From positions 447,775 through 511,774 of the forward strand of contig DISB01000016.1 of the NCBI GenBank assembly GCA_002421685.1: a stretch of 64,000 bases of DNA, in the 5' to 3' direction. Numbering within the stretch: the first letter of the stretch is position 1; every line of letters begins with the position of its first letter. Source of the stretch: Bacteroidetes bacterium UBA6221 (GTDB lineage: Bacteria > Bacteroidota > Bacteroidia > Chitinophagales > Chitinophagaceae). Below the pieces are notes generated by a model. That model searched no databases. It had not been told where the DNA came from and worked only from the letters and a program-made list of their open reading frames with translations. Below are positions 34,761 through 43,663 of the stretch, piece after piece. The position numbers and the translations under genes were made by a program.

Positions 34761-36665
34761 ATGTCATATCCTTACCAGGTAACTACTATAGAAGAATACA
34801 AGGAACAATACACGCGCAGCATTGAAAACCCGGAAGGATTCTGGGCAGAGATAGCGGAGCAGTTCGTATGGAGGAAGCCGTGGGACAAAGTGGTGGAATG
34901 GAATTTTGAACAACCGGATGTGAAGTGGTTTATCAACGGTAAATTAAACATCACAGAAAACTGCTTAGACCGGCACATGGCCCAACATGGTGATACTACC
35001 GCGATAATATGGGAACCCAACAATCCTGATGAGGAGGGACAGAAAATATCTTATAAAGAATTGCACAAAGAAGTATGCCGCTTTGCCCACGTACTGAAGA
35101 ATAACGGTGTACAAAAAGGCGACCGTGTATGCATATACATGGGCATGGTGCCTGAACTGGCTATCGCAGTATTAGCATGTGCGAGAATCGGGGCGATACA
35201 TTCCGTTATCTTTGGCGGCTTTAGCGCGCAGAGTATAGCTGACAGGGTGCAGGACGCCCATGCGGAATATGTCATCACCTGCGATGGCGCATATCGCGGA
35301 GCCAAAGAAATCCCATTGAAAGAAATAGTAGATGACGCCCTGGCGCAATGCAGGTTTGTAAAAAGAGTGGTGGTATATGAGCGCACACAATGCTCTGTAA
35401 GCATGATACATGGCAGGGACGTGTGGTGGCAGGACGAGATGGCCAAGGTGCAGGAAGGTGACTACACAGCAGAAGAAATGGATGCAGAAGACCCTTTGTT
35501 CATCTTATATACCTCGGGCTCAACGGGCAAACCCAAAGGAGTGGTGCATACCACCGCAGGATATATGACATACACGACTTATACATTCGTCAACGTGTTT
35601 CAATACAAGCCGGGCGATATATACTTCTGTACGGCTGATATAGGCTGGATAACAGGGCATAGCTATATTATATACGGACCACTGGCTGCGGGGGCAACCA
35701 CGCTCATGTTTGAAGGTATACCCACCTGGCCCGATGCAGGACGTTTCTGGGATATAGTGGACAAATACAAAGTGAATATCCTGTACACTGCGCCTACAGC
35801 TATCCGCAGCCTGATGGCATCGGGACTGCAATATGTAGAAGGCCACGACCTCAGCAGCCTGAAGGTGCTGGGCAGCGTGGGCGAACCCATTAACGAAGAG
35901 GCCTGGCACTGGTTTGATAAAAACATAGGCAAGGGTCGGTGCCCCATAGTAGATACCTGGTGGCAGACAGAAACAGGAGGCATCATGATATCGAACCTGG
36001 CAGGAGTAACACCCGCCAAGCCCGCACATGCCACACTGCCACTGCCGGGTATTAGGCCCTTGTTGCTGGACGGCAGCAGCAATGAAATAACGGAAAACAA
36101 TACTACCGGCAATCTATGTATTACCTTCCCCTGGCCGGGGATGATACGCACCACCTGGGGCGACCATGAACGTTGTAAGCAAGCGTATTTTTCCACCTAC
36201 CCGGGCAAATACTTTACCGGTGACGGTTGCCTGCGGGACGATGAGGGCAACTACCGTATCACCGGCAGGGTTGATGATGTGATGAATGTAAGCGGCCACC
36301 GCATAGGTACTGCCGAAGTAGAGAACGCCATCAATATGCACGAGGGCGTGGTAGAAAGCGCCGTGGTAGGCTATCCCCACGAACTGAAGGGAACAGGTAT
36401 ATACGCATTTGTGATTGCAAACCATATACATGTGGACGAGGGGCATATGCGTAACGATATAGCACAAACCGTTTCACGCATTATTGGCCCTATAGCCCGG
36501 CCTGATAAAATACAGTTTGTAAGCGGCCTGCCTAAAACCCGCAGCGGCAAAATAATGCGGCGCATCCTGCGCAAAATAGCTGAGGGTGAAACCAGGAACC
36601 TGGGCGACACTACCACCCTGCTGGACCCCGGCGTGGTGGAAGAGATTATTAAGGGGAAGGGTTGA
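34761..36665 (+). CDS. acs: acetyl-CoA synthetase (AMP-forming)
   Basis: 634 residues. It activates acetate through acetyl-AMP. YTSGSTGKPKGVVHT (about 250-264) is the ATP-binding P-loop of the adenylating superfamily; DTWWQTETGG (about 399-408) the conserved acyl-adenylate motif; and KTRSGKIMRRILRK (about 592-605) contains the lysine normally acetylated in regulation. The N-terminal ACAS_N domain occupies about 5-60. No promoter box is clear; TAGTTTAA precedes. It stands alone between the divergent adhesin and the DUF2442 pair. No acetylation-control gene is seen nearby. Confidence 0.95.
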   Translation: MSYPYQVTTIEEYKEQYTRSIENPEGFWAEIAEQFVWRKPWDKVVEWNFEQPDVKWFINGKLNITENCLDRHMAQHGDTTAIIWEPNNPDEEGQKISYKELHKEVCRFAHVLKNNGVQKGDRVCIYMGMVPELAIAVLACARIGAIHSVIFGGFSAQSIADRVQDAHAEYVITCDGAYRGAKEIPLKEIVDDALAQCRFVKRVVVYERTQCSVSMIHGRDVWWQDEMAKVQEGDYTAEEMDAEDPLFILYTSGSTGKPKGVVHTTAGYMTYTTYTFVNVFQYKPGDIYFCTADIGWITGHSYIIYGPLAAGATTLMFEGIPTWPDAGRFWDIVDKYKVNILYTAPTAIRSLMASGLQYVEGHDLSSLKVLGSVGEPINEEAWHWFDKNIGKGRCPIVDTWWQTETGGIMISNLAGVTPAKPAHATLPLPGIRPLLLDGSSNEITENNTTGNLCITFPWPGMIRTTWGDHERCKQAYFSTYPGKYFTGDGCLRDDEGNYRITGRVDDVMNVSGHRIGTAEVENAINMHEGVVESAVVGYPHELKGTGIYAFVIANHIHVDEGHMRNDIAQTVSRIIGPIARPDKIQFVSGLPKTRSGKIMRRILRKIAEGETRNLGDTTTLLDPGVVEEIIKGKG

Positions 36666-36715
36666 TAGCAAATCCCTATAGAAAGCATAACTTTACATAA
36701 AGGTTAAGAATATTT

Positions 36716-36994
36716 ATGAGGGCTACATATGTAGAAGCCTTGCCTGGCTATCAAATCAGGGTGAGGTTCGAAGATAACATATCTGGTATTATCGACTTAA
36801 AGGCCTTAATACAAAAAGGTATTTTCACTGCATTACAGGATAATGACCTTTTCAAACGTGTATACCTGACAGATTCCGCAATTGCGTGGTCTGATGAATT
36901 GGAGATAGACCTGCTTACTGTATACTCGGAGATAACCGGGAAAAAACCCGAGGATTTACTAAACCATGTCAGCGATTACCATGCCGCAGATTAG
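36716..36994 (+). CDS. DUF2442 family small protein
   Basis: 92 residues. YVEALPGYQIRVRFEDNISG (5-24) and the conserved FKRVYLTDSAIAWSDELEID (about 46-65) mark DUF2442 with its W..E/D element. The function is unknown. DUF2442 and DUF4160 genes are often adjacent as here, in the manner of toxin-antitoxin modules, but biochemical proof is lacking. The downstream DUF4160 gene overlaps by 14 nt, so co-translation is likely. A stress-linked TA-like role is inference only. Confidence 0.8.
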   Translation: MRATYVEALPGYQIRVRFEDNISGIIDLKALIQKGIFTALQDNDLFKRVYLTDSAIAWSDELEIDLLTVYSEITGKKPEDLLNHVSDYHAAD

Positions 36995-37241
36995 CTATTT
37001 CCTTGGCATAGCCATAAAAATGTTTTACCGAGATCATAACCCACCACATTTCCATGCATTCTATGCAGAATATGAAGCATTAATCGATATACAAAATCTT
37101 GACCTGATAGCCGGCGGCTTACCTCCTCGCGTATTAGGCCTGGTTATTGAATGGACGGCCTTACACCAACAGGAACTACTGGATAACTGGGCCCGCGCCA
37201 AAGAACAAGAAACTTTATTACAGGTAAAACCGCTGGTTTAG
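36981..37241 (+). CDS. DUF4160 family small protein
   Basis: 86 residues from ATG 36981 (an ATG at 36966 is possible). KMFYRDHNPPHFHAFYAEYE (about 15-34) is the DUF4160 signature with conserved DHNPPHFH; RVLGLVIEWTALHQQELLDN continues the domain. It overlaps the DUF2442 gene by 14 nt. The pair is a recurring module, possibly a toxin-antitoxin system. Which partner would be the toxin cannot be said. The next gene (lysA) is separated by 48 nt with its own promoter box. Confidence 0.85.
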   Translation: MPQISYFLGIAIKMFYRDHNPPHFHAFYAEYEALIDIQNLDLIAGGLPPRVLGLVIEWTALHQQELLDNWARAKEQETLLQVKPLV

Positions 37242-37262
37242 CTATCTATCATCCTCTTTTTC

Positions 37263-37270
37263 TATTTTTG
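37263..37270 (+). promoter_or_regulatory. -7 box for lysA
   Basis: TATTTTTG, ending 19 nt before the ATG at 37290. Confidence 0.5.
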
Positions 37271-37289
37271 CAGCCCATTTTAAAATTAT

Positions 37290-38504
37290 ATGTACGAACC
37301 GGTAACGAATGAGCAATTGATAGCGGTAGCCCGCGAATTTGGCACACCTACTTATGTGTATCATGCTGAAAAGATAGCTGAGCAATACAATAAGCTGAAG
37401 GACGCCTTCAAGGGCCATCCCACCAGGATTTTCTATGCCTGCAAAGCGCTCACCAATATCAACGTGCTGAAGTACCTGAAGGGCCTGGGCTCATCAATAG
37501 ACTGCGTAAGTATATACGAAGTGAAACTGGCGCTGAAGGCAGGCTTTGAACCAAAGAATATTTTATTTACCCCCAACTGCGTGGACTTTGACGAAATAAT
37601 ACAGGGCACTGAACTGGGCGTGAACATCAATATAGACAACATATCCATCCTGGAGCTGTTTGGCAACAAGTTCGGCAACACTTATCCAATATGTATCCGC
37701 ATCAATCCCCATATAGAAGCCGGTGGGAATTATAAAATATCTACGGGGCATATAGACAGCAAATTTGGTATATCCATACACCAGATGCGCCATATAGAGC
37801 GCGTGGTGAAGACTACTAAGCTGGACGTGAAAGGCCTGCATATGCACACCGGCAGCGAGATAAAAGACCCCGGTGTTTTTCTGCGCGGGCTGGAAGTAAT
37901 GTTCGAGGTTGCCCGCCATTTCGATAGCCTGGCTTATTTAGACCTGGGCAGTGGTTTCAAAGTGCCCTACCGCGACGATGAAATTGGAACAGATGTAGAG
38001 TCGCTGGGCAAACAACTTACAGACGCGGTCAGCGAATTTGAAGCTGAATATGGACATCCATTAGAAATATGGTTCGAGCCGGGCAAATACCTGGTAAGTG
38101 AAGCAGGAAGCTTTATAGTAAAAACCAATGTTATTAAACAAACACCCGCTACAGTGTTTGTAGGAGTTAACTCAGGCTTCAATCACCTGATACGCCCTAT
38201 GTTCTACGATGCATATCATAAGATATCCAACATTTCCAATCCTAATGGTGTGAAGCGCATTTACACCGTAGTAGGTAATATCTGCGAAACGGACACTTTT
38301 GCCTGGGACCGGGTACTGAACGAAGTGCGCGAGAACGACTTGCTTGTTTTCCACAACGCCGGGGCCTATTGTTTCGAGATGAGCAGCAATTTCAACTCGA
38401 GGCTGAAGCCTGCCGAGGTGATGATAAAAGACGGGAAACCATTCCTGATCCGCGAACGGGATGAATTTGAAGACCTGTTGCGCAACCAGGTAGAGGTGTT
38501 GTAA
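37290..38504 (+). CDS. lysA: diaminopimelate decarboxylase
   Basis: 404 residues. It removes CO2 from meso-diaminopimelate to give L-lysine, using PLP. RIFYACKALTNINVL (about 47-61) holds the PLP lysine (Lys53 in ACKA), HMHTGSEI (about 190-197) the PLP-binding His, GSGFKVPY and EPGKYLVSEAGSFI the phosphate-binding and stabilising residues. YCFEMSSNFNSR at the C-terminus is the typical active-site region with catalytic Cys replaced by context. A rho-independent terminator follows. It is a single-gene unit. Confidence 0.95.
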   Translation: MYEPVTNEQLIAVAREFGTPTYVYHAEKIAEQYNKLKDAFKGHPTRIFYACKALTNINVLKYLKGLGSSIDCVSIYEVKLALKAGFEPKNILFTPNCVDFDEIIQGTELGVNINIDNISILELFGNKFGNTYPICIRINPHIEAGGNYKISTGHIDSKFGISIHQMRHIERVVKTTKLDVKGLHMHTGSEIKDPGVFLRGLEVMFEVARHFDSLAYLDLGSGFKVPYRDDEIGTDVESLGKQLTDAVSEFEAEYGHPLEIWFEPGKYLVSEAGSFIVKTNVIKQTPATVFVGVNSGFNHLIRPMFYDAYHKISNISNPNGVKRIYTVVGNICETDTFAWDRVLNEVRENDLLVFHNAGAYCFEMSSNFNSRLKPAEVMIKDGKPFLIRERDEFEDLLRNQVEVL

Positions 38505-38511
38505 AGTCCTT

Positions 38512-38538
38512 AAAACCCGCAGTTGATGCGGGTTTTTT
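38512..38538 (+). terminator. rho-independent terminator of lysA
   Basis: AAAACCCGC pairs with GCGGGTTTT around a 7-nt loop, followed by a T run. Confidence 0.8.
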
Positions 38539-38673
38539 ATTTCCCAATCACCCGGAAAATCCGTATTTTTGTAAGGCTTTTTATATATACGGAAAAACAA
38601 GTACAATGTCAAGCGCAGAATGAAAATGGGGAGAACGAAAACGACAAAACCGGCTGATAATCAATTATCTGAA

Positions 38674-38695
38674 TTATCCACTTTGTTTTTCCACA
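38674..38695 (+). promoter_or_regulatory. two DnaA-box-like sites upstream of the ribonucleotide reductase
   Basis: TTATCCACT (38674-38682) is one mismatch from the TTATCCACA consensus, and TTTTCCACA (38687-38695) matches TTWTNCACA. They are in direct orientation, 4 nt apart, about 110-130 bp upstream of the nrdJ ATG. DnaA control of the aerobic reductase is known in E. coli; application here is inference. Confidence 0.4.
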
Positions 38696-38803
38696 ATTGG
38701 TGAGTTTTTATTTTTCCCCCCGTAGGTAGTTTTAGATACTTTCGTTGTCCGAGGATTTTTTCTAAGCGATTAACTTTTACTTAACACAAAATATTTGTTA
38801 CCC

Positions 38804-41800
38804 ATGGCTGCAACAAAAAACAAGTCTGGTAAAGGGCTAACTTTCTCCCGTCACTACACGAAAGACGGATTAAGCCCCTTTGAAATGTTCGAGTACGACT
38901 ACCGTACGTCCGTTATCCGTAACCCCAACGGGGAAAAGGTGTTTGAAATGACAAACGTGGAAGTGCCCAAACAATGGTCGCAGATAGCTACCGATATACT
39001 GGCGCAAAAATACTTCCGCAAAGCAGGTGTTCCCCAGCCCGATGGCAGCCTGGGCAGGGAAACTTCTATTAAACAGGTAGCACACCGCCTGGCCGACTGC
39101 TGGCGCGGATGGGGTGAAAAATACGGCTACTTCGCCAGCAAAGAAGATGCACAGGTATTTTACGATGAGCTGATATATAGCATGTTAAACCAGGGTTGCG
39201 CGCCAAACTCGCCCCAGTGGTTCAATACCGGCCTGTTCAGCAGCTATGGCATAGACGGCAAAGCACAAGGACACTATTATGTTGACCCCATAACCGGCAA
39301 GCTGGAGCGTTCTCAAAACGCATATGAGCGCCCCCAGCCGCATGCATGCTTTATATTAAGCACCACCGACGACCTGGTGAACGAAGGCGGTATCATGGAC
39401 CTGTGGGTACGTGAGGCGCGTATCTTCAAATACGGTTCAGGTGTGGGTACCAACTTCTCCACTGTTCGTGCCGAAGGTGAAAAGCTGAGCGGCGGCGGTA
39501 CATCCAGCGGCCTGATGAGCTTTTTGAAGATAGGTGACCGTGCAGCGGGCGCTATCAAGAGCGGTGGTACTACCCGCCGTGCTGCCAAAATGGTGTGCCT
39601 GGACCTGGACCACCCCGAGGTAGTGGACTTTATAGACTGGAAAGTAGAAGAAGAAAAGAAAGTGGCTGCACTGATTGCCGCAGGTTATGCGTCTGACTAC
39701 GAAGGAGAAGCTTACCGCACGGTATCGGGCCAGAACTCTAATAACTCTGTACGTATACCTAACGAATTCTTCCGCCGCCTGGCCAATAACGAAGATTGGG
39801 AAATGACAGCCCGTACAGATGGCAAGGTGATGAAGAAAATGCCGGCCAAACAAATATGGGATAAAATAGCCTATGCCGCATGGCGTTGCGCTGATCCCGG
39901 CACGCAATACGATACTACTATCAACGAATGGCATACATGCCCCGAGGGTGGCCCTATACGCGCGTCCAACCCATGTTCTGAATACATGTTCCTGGACAAC
40001 ACGGCATGTAACCTGGCATCGCTGAACCTGCGCCGTTATTTTGACGAAGATACCTGCAGGTTCGACGTAGAAGGTTTTGAATACATGGTGCGCCTGTGGA
40101 CGGTGGTACTGGAAGTATCCGTACTGATGGCACAGTTCCCCTCGCCCGAAGTTGCGCAACTGAGCTACGATTACCGCACATTAGGTTTGGGATATGCCAA
40201 CCTGGGCTCTATGCTGATGGTAAGCGGCATACCTTATGACAGTGAAGAAGCCCGTGCTATCGGTGGCGCTATCACTGCTATCATGACGGGTGTAGCTTAC
40301 CGCACATCGGCAGAGATGGCAGAAGCGCTGGGTGCTTTCCCCCGCTTTGCTGAAAACCGCGAGCACATGCTGCGTGTAATGCGCAACCACCGTGCCGCTG
40401 CTTATGATGCCGCTGAAGCCTACGAAGGATTGGAAACAAAACCGATGGGCATCAATGCTAAGTATTGCCCCGACTATATGCTGAAAGCAGCTACCAAGGC
40501 GTGGGATGATGCTGTGCAACTGGGTGAGCAACACGGCTACCGCAACGCGCAGGCTACCGTTATCGCACCTACCGGCACTATCGGCCTGGTGATGGACTGC
40601 GACACCACAGGCATTGAGCCTGACTTTGCACTGGTGAAGTTCAAGAAACTTTCAGGTGGCGGTTATTTCAAAATCATCAACCAGTCTATACCACAGGCGC
40701 TGAAACACCTGGGCTACAATGCACAGCAGATAGACGATATAGTAAAATATGCTAAGGGCCACGCTACATTTGCGGGTGCTCCATACATCAATCACCAGAG
40801 CCTCAGCGAAAAAGGCTTTATAGCCGAAGAGCTGAAAAAGCTGGACAATGCCGTAGAAAGCGCGTTTGAAATAGGCTTCGTATTCAACGCCTACAACCTG
40901 GGCGAAGAGTGCCTGAAACGCCTGGGCTTCGAACCGGAGCAATACTTCGCGCCCGACTTCAACTTGCTGGAAGAATTAGGCTTTACAGACGAAGAAATAG
41001 ACGCAGCCAACGATTATGTATGCGGTACTATGATGGTAGAGGGCGCGCCTCACCTGAAAACAGAACACCTGCCTGTGTTCGACTGCGCTAACAAGTGCGG
41101 TAAGAAAGGTGAGCGTTACATTCACGCACATGGCCATATACGCATGATGGGCGCTACACAGCCCTTCATCAGCGGTGCTATATCCAAGACCATCAACCTG
41201 CCGCACGAGGCTACGGTTGATGAAATAAAAGACTGCTACTACCTGAGCTGGCAGCTGGGCATCAAAGCATGCGCCCTGTACCGCGACGGTTCTAAACTGA
41301 GCCAGCCGCTGAGCAACAAGAGCGACAAGAAGAAAAAAGACGTAAACGAAGCCGCTGCACCACAGGCAGAAGACAGCCAGATAGTGGACATGAGCAAGCT
41401 GACGGTAGAAGAACTGCTGGAAGAAGTGAACAAACGTGTACAGGCCAGCCCCGATACACAACTGAAACGTGAACTGAGCCGTATAGTAGAGCGCAAGCAA
41501 CTGCCCGCCAAGCGCCGTGGTTATACCATCAAGGCTAAAGTAGGCGGACAACCATTGTTCGTACGTACGGGCGAGTACAACGATGGCACGCTGGGTGAGA
41601 TATTCCTGGATATGGCCAAAGAGGGCGCCACTATGCGTAGCCTGATGAACAGCTTCGCCATAGCGGTATCGGTAGGTCTGCAGTATGGTGTGCCGCTGGA
41701 AGAGTATGTAGATAAGTTTACTTTCACGCGCTTTGAACCGGCGGGCATTGTTGACCACCCGAATATCAAATCAGCTACTTCAGTGCTCGACTTCATCTTC

Positions 41801-42118
41801 CGACTGCTGGCGTATGAATATCTTGACCGTACCGACCTGGTGCATGTACAAGACCCGGAAAGGCAACATGCAGACGATGCAGCTGCCAAGCAGGAACTGT
41901 CGCAGGTGCGTATAACACCACCGGCTACACAGAAGCAGAAAAATGTTAATCCCGCCCCGAAAGCGGTAGGCGTGGCTGCGCAGAACACTGCCGACATAAA
42001 AAAGATGATGGGTACCAGCGCCGACGCGCCTGTCTGCCGCAACTGTGGCAACATTACCCTGCGCAACGGCACCTGCTATATGTGCCCTAACTGCGGTACT
42101 ACCACGGGTTGCAGCTAA
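38804..42118 (+). CDS. nrdJ: adenosylcobalamin-dependent (class II) ribonucleotide reductase
   Basis: 1104 residues from ATG 38804. It reduces ribonucleotides to deoxyribonucleotides with a thiyl radical generated by coenzyme B12. NPCSEYMFLDNTACNLASL (about 388-406) and APTGTIGLVMDCDTTGIEPD (about 586-605) are core catalytic segments, QCAPNSPQWFNTG (about 131-142) is near the N-terminal catalytic region, and the C-terminus ends in two CxxC pairs (CRNCGN...CYMCPNCG). No small subunit gene is near, as expected for class II. An imperfect palindrome (38781-38799) overlaps the start region. Confidence 0.94.
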   Translation: MAATKNKSGKGLTFSRHYTKDGLSPFEMFEYDYRTSVIRNPNGEKVFEMTNVEVPKQWSQIATDILAQKYFRKAGVPQPDGSLGRETSIKQVAHRLADCWRGWGEKYGYFASKEDAQVFYDELIYSMLNQGCAPNSPQWFNTGLFSSYGIDGKAQGHYYVDPITGKLERSQNAYERPQPHACFILSTTDDLVNEGGIMDLWVREARIFKYGSGVGTNFSTVRAEGEKLSGGGTSSGLMSFLKIGDRAAGAIKSGGTTRRAAKMVCLDLDHPEVVDFIDWKVEEEKKVAALIAAGYASDYEGEAYRTVSGQNSNNSVRIPNEFFRRLANNEDWEMTARTDGKVMKKMPAKQIWDKIAYAAWRCADPGTQYDTTINEWHTCPEGGPIRASNPCSEYMFLDNTACNLASLNLRRYFDEDTCRFDVEGFEYMVRLWTVVLEVSVLMAQFPSPEVAQLSYDYRTLGLGYANLGSMLMVSGIPYDSEEARAIGGAITAIMTGVAYRTSAEMAEALGAFPRFAENREHMLRVMRNHRAAAYDAAEAYEGLETKPMGINAKYCPDYMLKAATKAWDDAVQLGEQHGYRNAQATVIAPTGTIGLVMDCDTTGIEPDFALVKFKKLSGGGYFKIINQSIPQALKHLGYNAQQIDDIVKYAKGHATFAGAPYINHQSLSEKGFIAEELKKLDNAVESAFEIGFVFNAYNLGEECLKRLGFEPEQYFAPDFNLLEELGFTDEEIDAANDYVCGTMMVEGAPHLKTEHLPVFDCANKCGKKGERYIHAHGHIRMMGATQPFISGAISKTINLPHEATVDEIKDCYYLSWQLGIKACALYRDGSKLSQPLSNKSDKKKKDVNEAAAPQAEDSQIVDMSKLTVEELLEEVNKRVQASPDTQLKRELSRIVERKQLPAKRRGYTIKAKVGGQPLFVRTGEYNDGTLGEIFLDMAKEGATMRSLMNSFAIAVSVGLQYGVPLEEYVDKFTFTRFEPAGIVDHPNIKSATSVLDFIFRLLAYEYLDRTDLVHVQDPERQHADDAAAKQELSQVRITPPATQKQKNVNPAPKAVGVAAQNTADIKKMMGTSADAPVCRNCGNITLRNGTCYMCPNCGTTTGCS

Positions 42119-42140
42119 GAGATATATCTCGTCGCATAAG

Positions 42141-42175
42141 GTAAAAATCCGCCCTTAGAAGGGGCGGATTTTTAC
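42141..42175. terminator. bidirectional terminator between nrdJ and the convergent membrane gene
   Basis: GTAAAAATCCGCCC pairs with GGGCGGATTTTTAC. The run of A/T on both sides serves transcription from both strands. Confidence 0.8.
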
Positions 42176-43536
42176 TTTATTACCTTATACCTGTTTACCG
42201 TATCGGCCAGTTTAAAGTACTTCACAGGGAGTTCTGTGTACGGAACAACGTTCCACTGCGTTACAAAAGACATTCTTTCCCAATGTGTGTATTCAATACC
42301 CTCAATATTATCGGTGATAACAATAGAAGCCGTACTATCCCTTTCGGTAGTGGAAAGCAGCCAGAATTCATAGGGCGTTCCCCAGGTCATTATCAGTGTG
42401 TCCATCATAGGCGGGGTAGCAGCCACCAGGAGTTTTTCACCTGCATGTTGTTCCAGGAAATTTCGTTGCCAGTTTAGCCTCGTGGTATAAGTATCATGGG
42501 CCAGGTACATCCTTATCAGTGCCGTCGCCGCAACCAGGCCAAACATGGGTAGTACCAGTCGCCGCTTTTGCAGCGCGGGCGATATATCGAAAACTAGTGG
42601 CAGGGCAAGCATCACTCCCAATGGCAGGTAAAGGTTCTCCATATAAAACCCGGCCGGCATATCATTGGAAAAAGTGGTATTGACCAGTAATACATAAGCA
42701 CCTGAAAAAGCGATAACTAACAATAGCGATAACCATTTTCGTTGATAAATATATAGAGATGAAACTGCAACGAGGGAAACGGGTATCCAAACAAATTTAC
42801 CCAGGCAATCGCGCAGAAAAACCCTGTTGGTGGCAATATTTGTCCATGGAAATAATTCCAAAAAATTATCTGCGCCCTTCATGGCATTCCGGTCGTACTC
42901 TGCGGTCAGCAATCGTTGCCTGAGGTAAAATGCAAGAAAAAAGAGAACAAAACCGCCAAAGAAAATAAGTTTGGACGCCGGGGCCTCTCTGTTAATTGCA
43001 AAGTATAGAAAAATAAAGGTAGCGGGTATCCACAGCAGTGGATGGAAAAAAACCGCAAATAACACGACCGCAGCTGAAATAGCCAGCTTAAGGCCCTGGT
43101 GTGCTCCTGTACTCAGCAATAACGCAGTCATAACCATGAGCATTGCTAACCCCTGGGGAAGTTCTGATTGTATCCAGTAGAACGTATCGGTAACAAATAA
43201 TACCTGTGACAGCAGTAGTGTGAGTGCTATGGAGTATTGTTTCAAAATAGTGCCGCATATCCAGTAACACGTCACATAATAGAATACAAAACCCACGGAG
43301 TACATAAACATGATGGTGTCCAGGGGCAGGTTCAGCTTATAACCCGTAAGTGGAAAGAGTTGTGTAAATGCCGCGCCGTAACGGTAGTTTTGAAATGCGA
43401 AAGATCCTTCCCTGGTAATAGAAAAAAGATGATAGGCGATATCCACGAATATCGTACGCTCCCTGTAAAACAGGGTAGCCATGACAAACAGGAGCGCATA
43501 CACGACAAAGCCATATTGATACAGTTTTTTGTGCAT
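42172..43536 (-). CDS. multi-pass membrane protein, GT-C-like fold, paralog of 47202-48587
   Basis: 454 residues with about ten hydrophobic segments (YGFVVYALLFVMATLFYRER; FVFYYVTCYWICG). The C-terminal part, TWGTPYEFWLLSTTERDSTA (about 385-404), is clearly shared with the protein at 47202-48587 (WASPYEFWLLSTLERDTTAS). Both start M.KKLY..GF.VYA and contain YRERTI / YKERTI. The layout recalls GT-C glycosyltransferases, but no acidic catalytic motif (DxD or DE after the first helix) is seen, so function is unknown. It could be a flippase or envelope component. Confidence 0.75.
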   Translation of the reverse strand: MHKKLYQYGFVVYALLFVMATLFYRERTIFVDIAYHLFSITREGSFAFQNYRYGAAFTQLFPLTGYKLNLPLDTIMFMYSVGFVFYYVTCYWICGTILKQYSIALTLLLSQVLFVTDTFYWIQSELPQGLAMLMVMTALLLSTGAHQGLKLAISAAVVLFAVFFHPLLWIPATFIFLYFAINREAPASKLIFFGGFVLFFLAFYLRQRLLTAEYDRNAMKGADNFLELFPWTNIATNRVFLRDCLGKFVWIPVSLVAVSSLYIYQRKWLSLLLVIAFSGAYVLLVNTTFSNDMPAGFYMENLYLPLGVMLALPLVFDISPALQKRRLVLPMFGLVAATALIRMYLAHDTYTTRLNWQRNFLEQHAGEKLLVAATPPMMDTLIMTWGTPYEFWLLSTTERDSTASIVITDNIEGIEYTHWERMSFVTQWNVVPYTELPVKYFKLADTVNRYKVIK

Positions 43537-43663
43537 TATTATAGGTTTGACCGTTTAAAGTAATGGATAATTATTGATTTTTTACCGCAGAAAGGGCGGT
43601 AATACCATTATCACCAAAGCCTATCCGTACTTATAGCCAAAGCCCGTAACTTTATTACCGGTT

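Noticed and set aside
38560..38800. B12 riboswitch upstream of the B12-dependent reductase
   Set aside because: No cobalamin-box-like conserved core was recognisable. The stretch is AT-rich with DnaA-like motifs.
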